Of a stretch of 64,000 nucleotides of DNA, positions 1 through 9,895 are shown one piece after another. Source of the DNA: Tachypleus tridentatus (taxonomy: Eukaryota > Arthropoda > Merostomata > Xiphosura > Limulidae); assembly GCF_004210375.1 (NCBI RefSeq), contig NC_134829.1, forward strand, positions 53,374,107-53,438,106, given 5' to 3'. The position numbers and the translations under genes were made by a program. The notes under the pieces are model-generated. The model had not been told where the DNA came from. It was given only the letters and a program-made list of their open reading frames with translations, and ran no database searches. How positions within the stretch are numbered: the first letter of the stretch is position 1; each line of letters opens with the position of its first letter.

Positions 1-420
1 CTGGTCTCCAAAATATGATGCTATATATATATTCTATAAATATCGTTGGGAACGATTATATGTATATACGTTCAATAGATATTGTAGGTGATTATTCTAT
101 ATATATATATATTCCACGGATATTATTCAGGATGATTATATATATAGATATGTTACATGTATACCATTCTGAATGATGGTATGTATATGTGTGTTCCATA
201 TATATTCTTGTAGATAATTGTTTATATGACATTTCTGCAACTGCAAAGGTTTCACGAACTGAGTAAAATTTTGTTCAACACAGTAAATAACGTTACAAAA
301 ATAAATATACGAAAAGAACCTTGTTGATACACCTAGTGTTTAACATACTAATCGTAGTTAAAATTAAAATTAAAAAAAAGATGCAGTGGCCTAAAACTAA
401 CTTTAAAATATTGTAGTTTC
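1..420. other. AT-rich flank, no gene seen
   Basis: This stretch is rich in short TA tracts and contains loosely repeated motifs of the GATTAT/ATTC type between 1 and 190. No coding signal or recognisable element is visible. Confidence 0.5.
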
Positions 421-1065
421 TTAGAGTTTGATAACACAAGGAAACATGTTGATGGTTCTGATAACACATGGTAACATGTTGATGGTTCTGATAACACATG
501 GTATCATGTTAATGGCTTATGATAACACATGGTAACATGTTGATGGTTCTGATAACACATGGTAACATGTTAATGGCTTATGATAACACATGGTAACATG
601 TTGATGGTTTATGATAACACATGGTAATATGTTGGTGGTTCTGATAACACATGGTAACATGTTGATGGTTTATGATAACACATGGTAACATGTTGATGGT
701 TCTGATAACACAAGGAAACATGTTGATGGTTCTGATAACACATGGTAACATGTTGATGGTTCTGATAACACATGGTATCATGTTAATGGCTTATGATAAC
801 ACATGGTAACATGTTGATGGTTCTGATAACACATGGTAACATGTTAATGGCTTATGATAACACATGGTAACATGTTGATGGTTTATGATAACACATGGTA
901 ATATGTTGGTGGTTCTGATAACACATGGTAACATGTTGATGGTTTATGATAACACATGGTAACATGTTGATGGTTCTGATAACACATGGTAACATGTTGA
1001 TGGTTTATGATAACACATGGTAACATGTTGGTGGTTCTGATAACACATGGTAACATGTTGATGGT
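421..1065. repeat. 30-bp minisatellite with 274-bp higher-order repeat
   Basis: About 21 units of 30 or 31 bp are present. Each contains GATAACACATGG followed by the palindrome AACATGTT. Unit variants recur in the same order: the AAGGAAAC variant occurs at 431 and 705, and the GGTATCATG variant at about 501 and 775. Both spacings are 274 bp, so a nine-unit block has been duplicated in tandem. Because 30 bp is a multiple of three, the minus strand stays open for long runs of a ten-residue repeat; this reflects periodicity and is not evidence of a gene. Confidence 0.95.
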
Positions 1066-1498
1066 GTAATCTTCATGTTTGTTTGTGGCTTTGATGATTT
1101 CATGTGCGAGATTTTCATACCAAAGATATATTTATTATAATGACAAACCAAATGCCAAAAACAAAGATTTACTAGTAGAAAATATTTGTTCAGCGTCACA
1201 GTGAGAATGTTTGAGAGTTTTGTAACATATACTTACCCAGCTGATCTGATTGTGTACATATATTGATATCCCTTCGCAAATATGTGTATGATCTGAGTGC
1301 TATGGGTTCGCCTGTCTCTTTTTAGCTTGTCTTTAATTATTGGTCTGTGATTTTTAAAATGCTGAATTAATGAATTATTCTAAACATTTGATTACTAGAA
1401 AGATTAGTCGTGAATTACAAATGACTGAGTGCCTTATATTGAAACGATTTTGAATATTAAATAAGCTAAGCACGTGTCGAACACAACTGATGTAAAGT
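1066..1498. other. Unique sequence, nothing recognised
   Basis: No convincing open frame, RNA gene or mobile element is visible here. Confidence 0.4.
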
Positions 1499-1510
1499 TA
1501 CAATAGAAAG

Positions 1511-1636
1511 TTGTTGTTGGTTTGAATTAAGCACAAAGCTACACAAGGGGCTATCTGTGCTCTGCCAATCACGGGTATCGAAACCCGGTTTTTAGCGTTG
1601 TAAGTCCGCAGACATACTGTTGAATCACTGGGGGGC
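1511..1636 (-). mobile_element. SINE3 copy with target-site duplication
   Basis: This is a short tRNA-derived SINE lying in antisense. On the minus strand it runs from a tRNA-like head (GTATGTCTGCGGACTTACAA, then the B-box-like GGTTTCGATACCC) into a tail with CACAGATAGCCCC and TGTAGCTTTGTGC. It is flanked by a 12-bp direct repeat, TACAATAGAAAG, at 1499-1510 and 1637-1648, which marks a complete retroposition event. The family is shorter than SINE1 but shares its 3' tail motif. The tRNA isotype was not assigned. Confidence 0.8.
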
Positions 1637-1686
1637 TACAATAGAAAGGAGTATATTGGTGAACATTGTAACTACGTTTTAACATT

Positions 1687-1746
1687 GGTTCATGTTTCGT
1701 GAGTCATGTCAGGTCATGGTTCATGTTTCGTGAGTCATGTCAGGTC
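1687..1746. repeat. Two-copy 31-bp tandem repeat
   Basis: Two near-identical copies, each starting GGTTCATGTTTCGTG, lie at 1687 and 1718. This is a recent short duplication in otherwise unique sequence. Confidence 0.85.
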
Positions 1747-1814
1747 AGCGAAATCTGATCGATTCTTTTAATTGTATGGAACAGCTCTTTCCAAACGAAA
1801 TTTTCATCTACTCA

Positions 1815-2039
1815 TTTACAACGCTAAAATTTAAGTTCGATTCCCCTCGGTGGGCTGAACAGATAGCCCGATGTGGCTTTGCTATAAAGAAACACATACA
1901 CACACACTGATCGGTGGGCTGAACAGATAGCCCGATGTGGCTTTGCTATAAAGAAACACATACACACACACTGATCGGTGGGCTGAACAGATAGACCAAT
2001 GTGGCTTTGCTATAAGGAAACACACACACACACTGATCA
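1815..2039 (+). mobile_element. SINE2 fragment with triplicated 64-bp tail
   Basis: A tRNA-derived SINE fragment begins with TTTACAACGCTAAAA and the B-box-like GTTCGATTCCC. It continues into a tail with GGTGGGCTGAACAGATAG, TGTGGCTTTGCTATAA and a CA-rich end. The tail is present three times in direct tandem, starting at 1848, 1912 and 1976, which gives an exact 64-bp period. The third copy carries the most substitutions. Confidence 0.85.
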
Positions 2040-3066
2040 GATTATAAAGATCTAAGAAGATTGGAAATTTTGAATTTCAGGATCGGGATCTTATACTTAA
2101 CAATCTGGAAAACAAAGGAATGTTGGTCAACTTGATACATCTGGAAAATCAAACATTGCATCTGAAACAAGTCACACCTCTCTTCCGAGGTAAACAAAGT
2201 CCATCGTCTTGTAACAAGTGAGAAACTGAGAAGAAATATGAAAAACATTGGCAAAAGTCCTTCATATACCCCAGGCTAAAGTTCGAAAACAAAATCCCCG
2301 TTAGAAAAAAAAAAAAAAGACACGAGTCACGTGAACAGAAGTTGTTTCCACGACGTATTTGTTTAAACCTTACACAGCTGGAGAATGAAACGACTATTCA
2401 TGCTATTGTATATGAAGACATACAGTAAAGTCGCACGATGCAATTCTTTTAAATTTCTGTTTCATCAAACCGTCGGAACGGGCACTGTGAAACATCATTC
2501 TCGTACACTTGATGCATTATGGAAAGCTGCAGAGAGAGGTGGACTGCTTTATTCATTATAGTGTCAAATTAACTTCAAACTTCCGACACACTCGTATAAA
2601 AAATAAATAAACTTATTGAAATATCTTTTATTCTTGTCCTTCATTTTTGTTAACAGTATTATATTTAATCTACTTGTCCTCAGACAAAGCTATTATTAAC
2701 TGTAATATTGCTTCGTCATGTTGAAAAATGTTTTCATGCTGTAACTGGTGTTCTACAGACAAGCATAATCACTTTACTTCTCATTGAATATAAGTGTTAG
2801 GCCAAATACATGTATTAATAAACTATAATAGGTCCTAAAACTAACAACAATTAAATTAATTACCAGCTTGTTTCCCCAACAAGATGTGTTCACGCCATAA
2901 CAATACAATACTGATAATATAAGAACACTTAACTTAGAATAATATTAATAAGATACATTAGTGTTCATTATCTAAGCCCTTTCTCATCAATTATAGGAAA
3001 AGAAAACATTACTCAATAAGATAAGACTGCTGAACTACAACATTTTTCTACGGTCTGAAAGACAAA
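2040..3066. other. Unique sequence, nothing recognised
   Basis: About 1 kb of AT-rich sequence holds an A-run near 2307. No exon-like frame or element could be supported on either strand. Confidence 0.4.
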
Positions 3067-3286
3067 GGCCTGGCAAGGCTAAATGGTCAGAGACGTTCGA
3101 CTCATAGTCTGCGGGCTGCTGGTTCAAATGCACGTCCCACCAAACAATCTACTTCTTTCAGCCGTGGGGGCGTTATAATGTGACAGTCAATCCCTCTATT
3201 TATTGGTAAAATAGTAGTCCAAGAGTTGGCGGTGGGTAGCACAGATAGCGCCCCTGCATCTTTGCACGAAATTAAAAAGATAAAAG
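3067..3286 (+). mobile_element. SINE1 copy, diverged
   Basis: The head begins GGCCTGGCAAGGC and the body contains CAGCCGTGGGGGCGTTATAA and AAGAGTTGGCGGTGGGT. The segment between GGTGGGT and AGCACAGATAG, which normally contains GATGACTAGCTGCC, is missing, so this copy carries an internal deletion. Confidence 0.85.
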
Positions 3287-3420
3287 ACGTGTGCGACACC
3301 ATATGATTCATCAATTCCACTAGTTCGTATAAGTCAGTTTATATTCCCTTAATATAATTCAAATTAAGACTTCATTGTAACTGTGAAAGAAATATGCCTT
3401 AGGTAAACGGCAAATAACAG

Positions 3421-5665
3421 ATTAACTACTGTATTTAAAGGTCAAGACCCTAAAAACCCTAAACATTAACTACTGTATTGGGAGGTCAAAACCCAAGACA
3501 TTAACTGATATATTTGGAAGTTAAGACACTAGACATTAACAACTGTATTTAAAGATCAAAACCATAGACATTAACTACTGCATTTGGAGGTCAAACCCTA
3601 GACATTAACTACTGAAATTGGAGGTCAAAACCCTAGACATTAACTACGGAAATTGGAGGTCAAAACCCTAGACATTAACTACTGAAATTGGAGGTCAAAA
3701 CCCTAGACATTAACTACTGAAATTGGAGGTCAAAACCCTAGACATTAACTACTGAAATTGGAGGTCAAAACCCTAGACATTAACTACTGAAATTGGAGGT
3801 CAAAACCCTAGACATTAACTACTATATTTGAAGACCAAAACCCTAGACATTAACTGATATATCTGAAGAACAAAACCCTAGACATTAACTACTATATCTG
3901 AAAACCAAAACCCTAGACATTAACTACTATATCTGAAGACCAAAACTCTAGACATTAACTACTATATCTGAAGACCAAAACCCTAGACATTAACTACTGA
4001 ATTTGAAGACCAAAACCCTAGACATTAACTACTATATCTGAAGACCAAAACCCTAGATATTAACTACTATATCTGAAGATCAAAACCCTAGACATTAAAT
4101 ACTATATCTGAAAACCAAAACTCTAGACATTAACTACTATATCTGAAGACCAAAACCCTAGACATTAACTACTGTATCTGAAGACCAAAACCCAAGACAT
4201 TAACTACTATATCTGAAGACCAAAACCCTAGACATTAACTACTATATCTGAAGACCAAAACCCAAGACATTAACTACTATATCTGAAGACCAAAACCCTA
4301 GACATTAACTACTATATCTGATGACCAAAACCCTAGACATTAACTGATATATCTGAAGACCAAAACCCTAGACATTAACTACTATATCTGAAGACCAAAA
4401 CCCTAGACATTAACTACTATATCTGAAGACCAAAACCCTAGACATTAACTACTATATCTGAAGACCAAAACCCTAGACATTAACTACTATATATGAAGAC
4501 CAATACCCTAGACATTAACTACTATATCCGAAGACCAAAACCCTAGACATTAACTACTATATCCGAAGACCAAAACCCTAGACATTAACTACTATATCTG
4601 AAGACCAAAACCCTAGACATTAACTACTATATCCGAAGAAAAAACCCTAGACATTAACTACTATATCTGAAGACCAAAACCCTAGACATTAACTACTATA
4701 TCTGAAGACCAAAACCCAAGACATTAACTACTATATCTGAAGACCAAAACCCTAGACATTAACTACTATATCTGATGACCAAAACCCTAGACATTAACTG
4801 ATATATCTGAAGACCAAAACCCTAGACATTAACTACTATATCTGAGAGACCAAAACCCTAGACATTAACTACTATATCTGAAGACCAAAACCCTAGACAT
4901 TAACTACTATATATGAAGACCAATACCCTAGACATTAACTACTATATCCGAAGACCAAAACCCTAGACATTAACTACTATATCTGAAGACCAAAACCCTA
5001 GACATTAACTACTATATCTGAAGACCAATACCCTAGACATTAACTACTATATCCGAAGACCAAAACCCTAGACATTAACTACTATATCTGAGAGACCAAA
5101 ACCCTAGACATTAACTACTATATCTGAAGACCAAAACCCTAGACATTAACTACTATATATGAGACCAATACCCTAGACATTAACTACTATATCCGAAGAC
5201 CAAAACCCTAGACATTAACTACTATATCTGAAGACCAAAACCCTAGACATTAACTACTATATCTGAAGACCAATACCCTAGACATTAACTACTATATCCG
5301 AAGACCAAAACCCTAGACATTAACTACTATATCTGAAGACCAAAACCCTAGACATTAACTGATATATCTGAAGACCAAAACCCTAGACATTAACTACTAT
5401 ATCTGAAGACTAAAACCCTAGACATTAACTACTATATCTGAAGACCAAAACCCTAGACATTAACTACTATATCTGAAGACCAAAACCCTAGACATTGACT
5501 ACTATATCTGAAGACCAAAATCCTAGACATTAACTACTATATCTGAAGACCAAAACCCTAGACATTAACTGATATATCTGAAGACCAAAACCCTACACAT
5601 TAACTACTATATCTGAAGACCAAAACCCTACACATTAACTGATATATCTGAAGACCAAAATGTTA
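3421..5665. repeat. 35-bp minisatellite array, about 64 copies
   Basis: The unit carries CCCTAGACATTAACTAC followed by TATATCTGAAGACCAAAA; successive units at 4401 and 4436 show a period of 35 bp. Early units (3421-3830) are a distinct subtype with GAAATTGGAGGTC. Later units fall into mixed subtypes (ATATGAAGACCAATA, ATCCGAAGACC, CTGATGACC) that recur at multiples of the unit, for example 4491 and 4911 (420 bp). Short indels are rare. Confidence 0.95.
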
Positions 5666-6029
5666 AGCAAAATATTTACTTCTCCTGAATTTCTACACAT
5701 GTTTAGTTTGGTCTTAACAACAAGGGTTGAACTTAGTCTTGCCATGAACTTAGGTCGATTTTAACACCTTACATATTTTTTTTAATGGAATGAGTAGATA
5801 AAATTTTGATAAGGGTTTAGTTTGGCTCTGTCAATGTATTCATATATATAAGGATATGTCTGGAAGTACATCCATAATATATTTTGTTTTCTCAAGGGAA
5901 TAAAATGAACCCTAAAATGGATTAAGTTCGATGTAAATATTATTTTTATTAAATCTGATCACTTGTTACTTTAATTTTATCAAAATAGTCATATCTGTCA
6001 GTTCACTTAACTTATATCACAGTATATGT
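5666..6029. repeat. Decayed repeat field before the 70-bp array
   Basis: Fragments such as GTTTAGTTTGG, AACTTAGTC and TCGATTTTAACACC recur loosely, at a spacing similar to that of the adjacent 70-bp array. This looks like an old, diverged part of the same array. Confidence 0.45.
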
Positions 6030-6375
6030 CTCTAATAAACTAGTGCCTGAACCTTGACATTAGTTTACCTCTATTAAAACTTTATAAATATAATTTTTTA
6101 CTAATAAACTGGTACCCTGAACCTTGACATTAGTTTGCCTGTATTAAAACCCTATAAATATAATTTTTTACTAATAAACTGGTACCCTGAACCTTGACAT
6201 TAGTTTGCCTCTATTAAAACCCTATAAATACTATGTTTTACTAATAAACTGGTACCCTGAACCTTGACATTAGTTTGCCTCTATTAAAACCCTATAAATA
6301 CCATGTTTTACTAATAAATTGGTACCCTGAACCTTGACACTAGTTTATCCCATTTTATATTCCATAAATGTCATG
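6030..6375. repeat. 70-bp tandem repeat, about five copies
   Basis: GGTACCCTGAACCTTGACA recurs at 6111, 6181, 6251 and 6321, exactly 70 bp apart, with a partial first copy near 6041. Each unit also has TATTAAAACC and CTATAAATA. Confidence 0.95.
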
Positions 6376-6720
6376 TTTTCATGGACAAATCGAATCTCAG
6401 TTGGATTTCAACACCATGTATATATTTACTTTTCTGTTACAGAGGTTTTTCTGAACATCACCATGAGCTTTAGTTCGAGTTTAATGCCATATGTATTATT
6501 TTTATCAAAGGGGTTTTCAGTATCTCAACATGGATTTTAATTCGATTTTGACGAATTTTTATAATGAAGTTGTAACTTGGATATCAAAATGGGTTTTAGT
6601 TCGTTATTAATGTTGTTTTTGAATGAATAATTTTTCTGACTCTCAATGTTCAATTTTTATTAATATTTTGCTTTTTTTTTTTAAGGCGGTCTGAATGTTG
6701 AAATTTGTTGTTTAGAAACC
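6376..6720. repeat. Decayed continuation of the 70-bp array
   Basis: Motifs of the form ATG(A/G)(G/A)(C/T)TTTAGTTCG recur at roughly 60-70 bp intervals (about 6462, 6530 and 6588). These appear to be heavily mutated units. The open frame at 6334-6540 crosses this field and is not considered a gene. Confidence 0.45.
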
Positions 6721-6874
6721 AGCAACATACATAATATTTTATCATAGGGGCACAAATAATCCCAAAACGAACTTAATTACATTTTAATAGTGCATATTTT
6801 GTTTTTCTTAAATAGGTACGCTAAATCTCATTTTCTACGTGTCGCAGGATAGAATCCAATCTCCAAGCGCTCTC

Positions 6875-7003
6875 GTTTTTCAAGCCATATGGGCGTAATA
6901 ATGTGTCATTTAATCCCACTATTCGTTGGTAAGATAAGTACAGTGTAGTAGCTCGAGAGCTTGTAGTGAGCAGTGTTGACTACTTGCTTTCCCTCTTGTC
7001 TGC
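6875..7003 (+). mobile_element. Old headless SINE1 fragment
   Basis: Diverged SINE1 body sequence includes GGGCGTAATAATGTGTC and AATCCCACTATTCGTTGGTA but lacks the tRNA head. It sits immediately upstream of a better preserved SINE1 copy. Confidence 0.7.
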
Positions 7004-7004
7004 T

Positions 7005-7275
7005 TGGCATGGCCAGGTGGGTTAAGGCGTTCGACTCGTAATCTAAGAGTCGCGGGTTCGAATCCCCGTCACACCAAACATGCTCGCCGTTTCAGCTGTG
7101 GAGGCGTTATAATGTGACGGTCAATCCCACTATTCGTTGGTAAAGGAGTATCCCAAGAGTTGGCGATGGGTGGTGATGACTAGCTGCCTTCCCTTTGGTC
7201 TTACACTGCTAAATCAGGAATGGATAGCGCAGATAGCTCTCATGTAGCTTTGCGCGAAATTTAAAAATAAATTTT
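7005..7275 (+). mobile_element. SINE1 copy, near full length
   Basis: The head TGGCATGGCCAGGTGGGTTA holds an A-box-like motif, and GGTTCGAATCCCC is a good B box. In the anticodon arm the loop reads CTCGTAA, consistent with a tRNA-Thr (CGT) ancestor. The body follows, with GGCGTTATAATGTGACGG, TGATGACTAGCTGCCTTCC and a tail of TAGCTTTGCGCGAAATT. Confidence 0.9.
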
Positions 7276-8310
7276 CAAGCCCTCTTTCTGTCACGTTTAA
7301 ATTAGGGACGGCTATCGTAACCAGCCCTCGAGTAACTCTGACGGATGGTGAAAAAACAAAATTTTCTTTCTGTACTTCAACTCTGCCTTCTGACATATTT
7401 TTGTCTGTTTATTTTTAGGCTTAATAAGATTAGCAAGAACTTCATGAATATCTTAATTTTCGAAATATCGATATAACGTCGAATTTTTGGTCGTCTAATG
7501 ATCAGTTATTAGGCCTAAGCCCGTGCCTTTTTTACTGTCCAATAAAGAATAAATTTACTTGGTTGTCAACAAGTCATTAACTCCGCACACATGCTGGCCT
7601 ATTCGGGCAAATATGACATGTAAGGAACGATCGTTAAGGTCTTAATTAAGAATTCATTATAAAGGTCATCTTTTCTTGATGACCATTACTAAAGAACACT
7701 CTGCTGCAGACGTATCGAAAACCACGTTCAAATTTCTCATTAAAGGTCCATTAGGAAGAGCCGTGTGCTGACCGTGGCCTTAGTTTTCGCGAATTAATGG
7801 CCACAACGTGGCGTGAGCCTAATTGAATGACACCTAGTTTTACTAATTGAAAAAAAAAATATTTTTAAAGAAGCTAAACTCTGTCATAGTGGCTTGTAGA
7901 AAACAACGTTTCAATAATTAACATTTCAGTCGACGATAAACCAACAGTAACTAAAACATATATTTTTACATGTGACTTTGGAAATATAGCTTTTAGAAAA
8001 ATCGAACTACCCTTTTCTAAGACATTTTGGAATAGGCAAAGCAGCGCGTGTTATTCACGTGGTTGTTTCCAGTTGTTTGATAGTAGAAAGTACTTCATGA
8101 GAAAATTTGTGATGAATCTTTGAAACCTTTATTTGATAAGCAGATAAGGCAACCAATAATTTTATTTTTATTCACAAAACATTCTTTTTATAACAGTTGA
8201 TACAAATATTTAAAATAATGTGACTCCCAGGTTATTCGGACCTTCAAAGCACACAAATCACTCTATAAACAAAAGTTATATCCAGAAATAAACACAAGAA
8301 CATGTTATGT
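7276..8310. other. Unique sequence, nothing recognised
   Basis: No element or convincing coding frame is seen in this kilobase. Confidence 0.4.
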
Positions 8311-8321
8311 ATCCAATTGTA

Positions 8322-8695
8322 TTTTGTTTGTTTGTTTTGAAATTTCGCCCAAAGCTACTCGAGGGCTATCTGTGCTAGCCGTCCCTAAATTAGCAGTGTA
8401 AGACTAGAGGGAAGGCAACTAGTCATCACCACCCACCACCAACTCTTGGGCTACTCTTTTACCAACGAATAGTGGGATTGACCGTAACATTATAACGCCC
8501 CACGGCTGAAAGGGCGAGCATGTTTGGCGCGACCGGGATGCGAACCCGCGACCCTCAGATTACGAGTCGCACGCCTTAACAAGCTTGGCCATGCCGGGCC
8601 TATAAAGGCGAGCATGTTTGGCGCAAGGGGGATGCGAACCCGCGACCTTCGGATTACGAGCCGCACGCCTTAACGCGCTTGGCCATGCCGGGCCA
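8322..8695 (-). mobile_element. SINE1 copy with two tandem tRNA heads
   Basis: This is an antisense SINE1. Reading the plus strand, tail and body are followed by one head (8514-8600, ending GGCCATGCCGGGCC) and then, after TATAAAG, a second head (8607-8694) with the same ending. The heads differ at several positions (CTCAGATTACGAGTC against TTCGGATTACGAGCC), so this is not a simple recent duplication. The 11-bp direct repeat ATCCAATTGTA flanks the whole composite at 8311-8321 and 8697-8707, which suggests the double-headed form inserted as one unit. Confidence 0.85.
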
Positions 8696-8727
8696 CATCC
8701 AATTGTAATGGATAAAGGTCGTAAGTT

Positions 8728-8983
8728 TGTTTGAATTCTTACACAGCTACACGAAGGCTCTCTGCGCTAGCTGTCCCTAATTTAGCTGTGAAAGACCAGA
8801 GGGAAGACACCACCCACCTCCAACTCTTGAGGTACTCTTTTACTAACGACTAGTGGGATTGAACGAGGCATTATAAAGCCCTACGGCTGAAAGAACAAAT
8901 ATGTTTGGTGTGACAAGGAGTTGACCCCGCGACCCTAATATTACGAGTTGAATGCCATAACCACTTAGCCATACCTATCCTTT
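8728..8983 (-). mobile_element. SINE1 copy, diverged
   Basis: Antisense SINE1 runs from the tail at GTTTGTTTGAATTC through CTAGCTGTCCCTAATTTAGC and AGTGGGATTGA to a mutated head ending near ACCACTTAGCCATACC. Confidence 0.85.
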
Positions 8984-9292
8984 TCCTATTTACAATGAAA
9001 CAAAATATTTTAGTTTTAATGTTAGAAATATTTTTATTTTCCGTCACAACTCGTTAGACTTTCTAAAACTTGTTACTTTCATGATTTTAAACAGAAAGCT
9101 CGAACACTGGACATTTTCCTTTCTTAAAATTACCCACATTATTTATTTTTATTTTGTATAAATAAATATACATATATATTTAAATAAAGTACCATTTAAG
9201 ATTGATTAAACTGCGTAACGTCGAATCTTTTCCACTTTTCATACAATATTTAATAAAGATGCTATAAAGAATAATTTTATACATTAAATTGA

Positions 9293-9403
9293 CATAAACG
9301 TAAAATTAACATATTAAATTAAATTAACATAAACATAAAATTAACACATTAAATTAAATTAACATGAACATAAAATTAACATATTAAATTAAATTAACAT
9401 AAT
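9293..9403. repeat. 35-bp AT-rich tandem repeat, three copies
   Basis: CATAAAC(G/A)TAAAATTAAC and ATTAAATTAAATTAA are repeated three times with a period of 35 bp. Confidence 0.85.
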
Positions 9404-9521
9404 CGATGCGAGTTATGCATAACTTTCTAGGACACAAGACTAAGCGCTCTACCTTTCACAGTTATCAGTTTATTCACTATTAACATAAATTATGTTGATC
9501 CAATTGTTTTCCATGAAGTGA

Positions 9522-9809
9522 AGGCCTGGCATGGCCTAGCGCGTTAAGGCGTGCGCTTCGTAATCTGAGGGTCGCGGGTTCGCGCCCGAGGTCGCGCCAA
9601 AACATGCTCGCCCTCCCAGCCGTGGGGGCGTTATAATGTGACGGTCAATCCCACTTTTCGTTGATAAAAGAGTAGCCCAAGAGTTGGCGGTGGGTGGTGA
9701 TGACTAGCTGCCTTCCCTCTAGTCTTACACTGCTAAATTAGGGACGGCTAGCACAGATAGCCCTCGAGTTGCTTTGTGCGAAATTCCAAAAAACAAACAA
9801 ACAAACAAA
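9522..9809 (+). mobile_element. SINE1 copy, full length with target-site duplication
   Basis: A complete SINE1 runs from AGGCCTGGCATGGCC to a tail of four ACAAAC-type repeats. The 11-bp direct repeat CCATGAAGTGA lies at 9511-9521 and 9810-9820. The B box reads GGTTCGCGCCC, and one extra G follows relative to other copies. Confidence 0.93.
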
Positions 9810-9895
9810 CCATGAAGTGATCGCTGACGTAGTATAAAAATCACATAATTAACATAATCAATGCAGAATTTAGGCGACATTCGTCATCCTGGATA

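Noticed and set aside
293..1199. Minus-strand frames with repeated CYQNHQHVTM
   Set aside because: They are the 30-bp minisatellite translated. A 30-bp period keeps frame open automatically, and no start context, splice site or non-repeat domain is present.
3421..3480. Telomere-like CCCTAA motifs
   Set aside because: CCCTAAAAACCCTAAACATT occurs in the first unit only by similarity. The 35-bp array is not a TTAGG or TTAGGG repeat.
7005..7080. Possible genuine tRNA-Thr gene
   Set aside because: The head has A- and B-box-like sequence and a CTCGTAA loop, but it is followed by the SINE1 body and tail and the acceptor stem does not pair properly. The same holds for 48,968 and 53,773.
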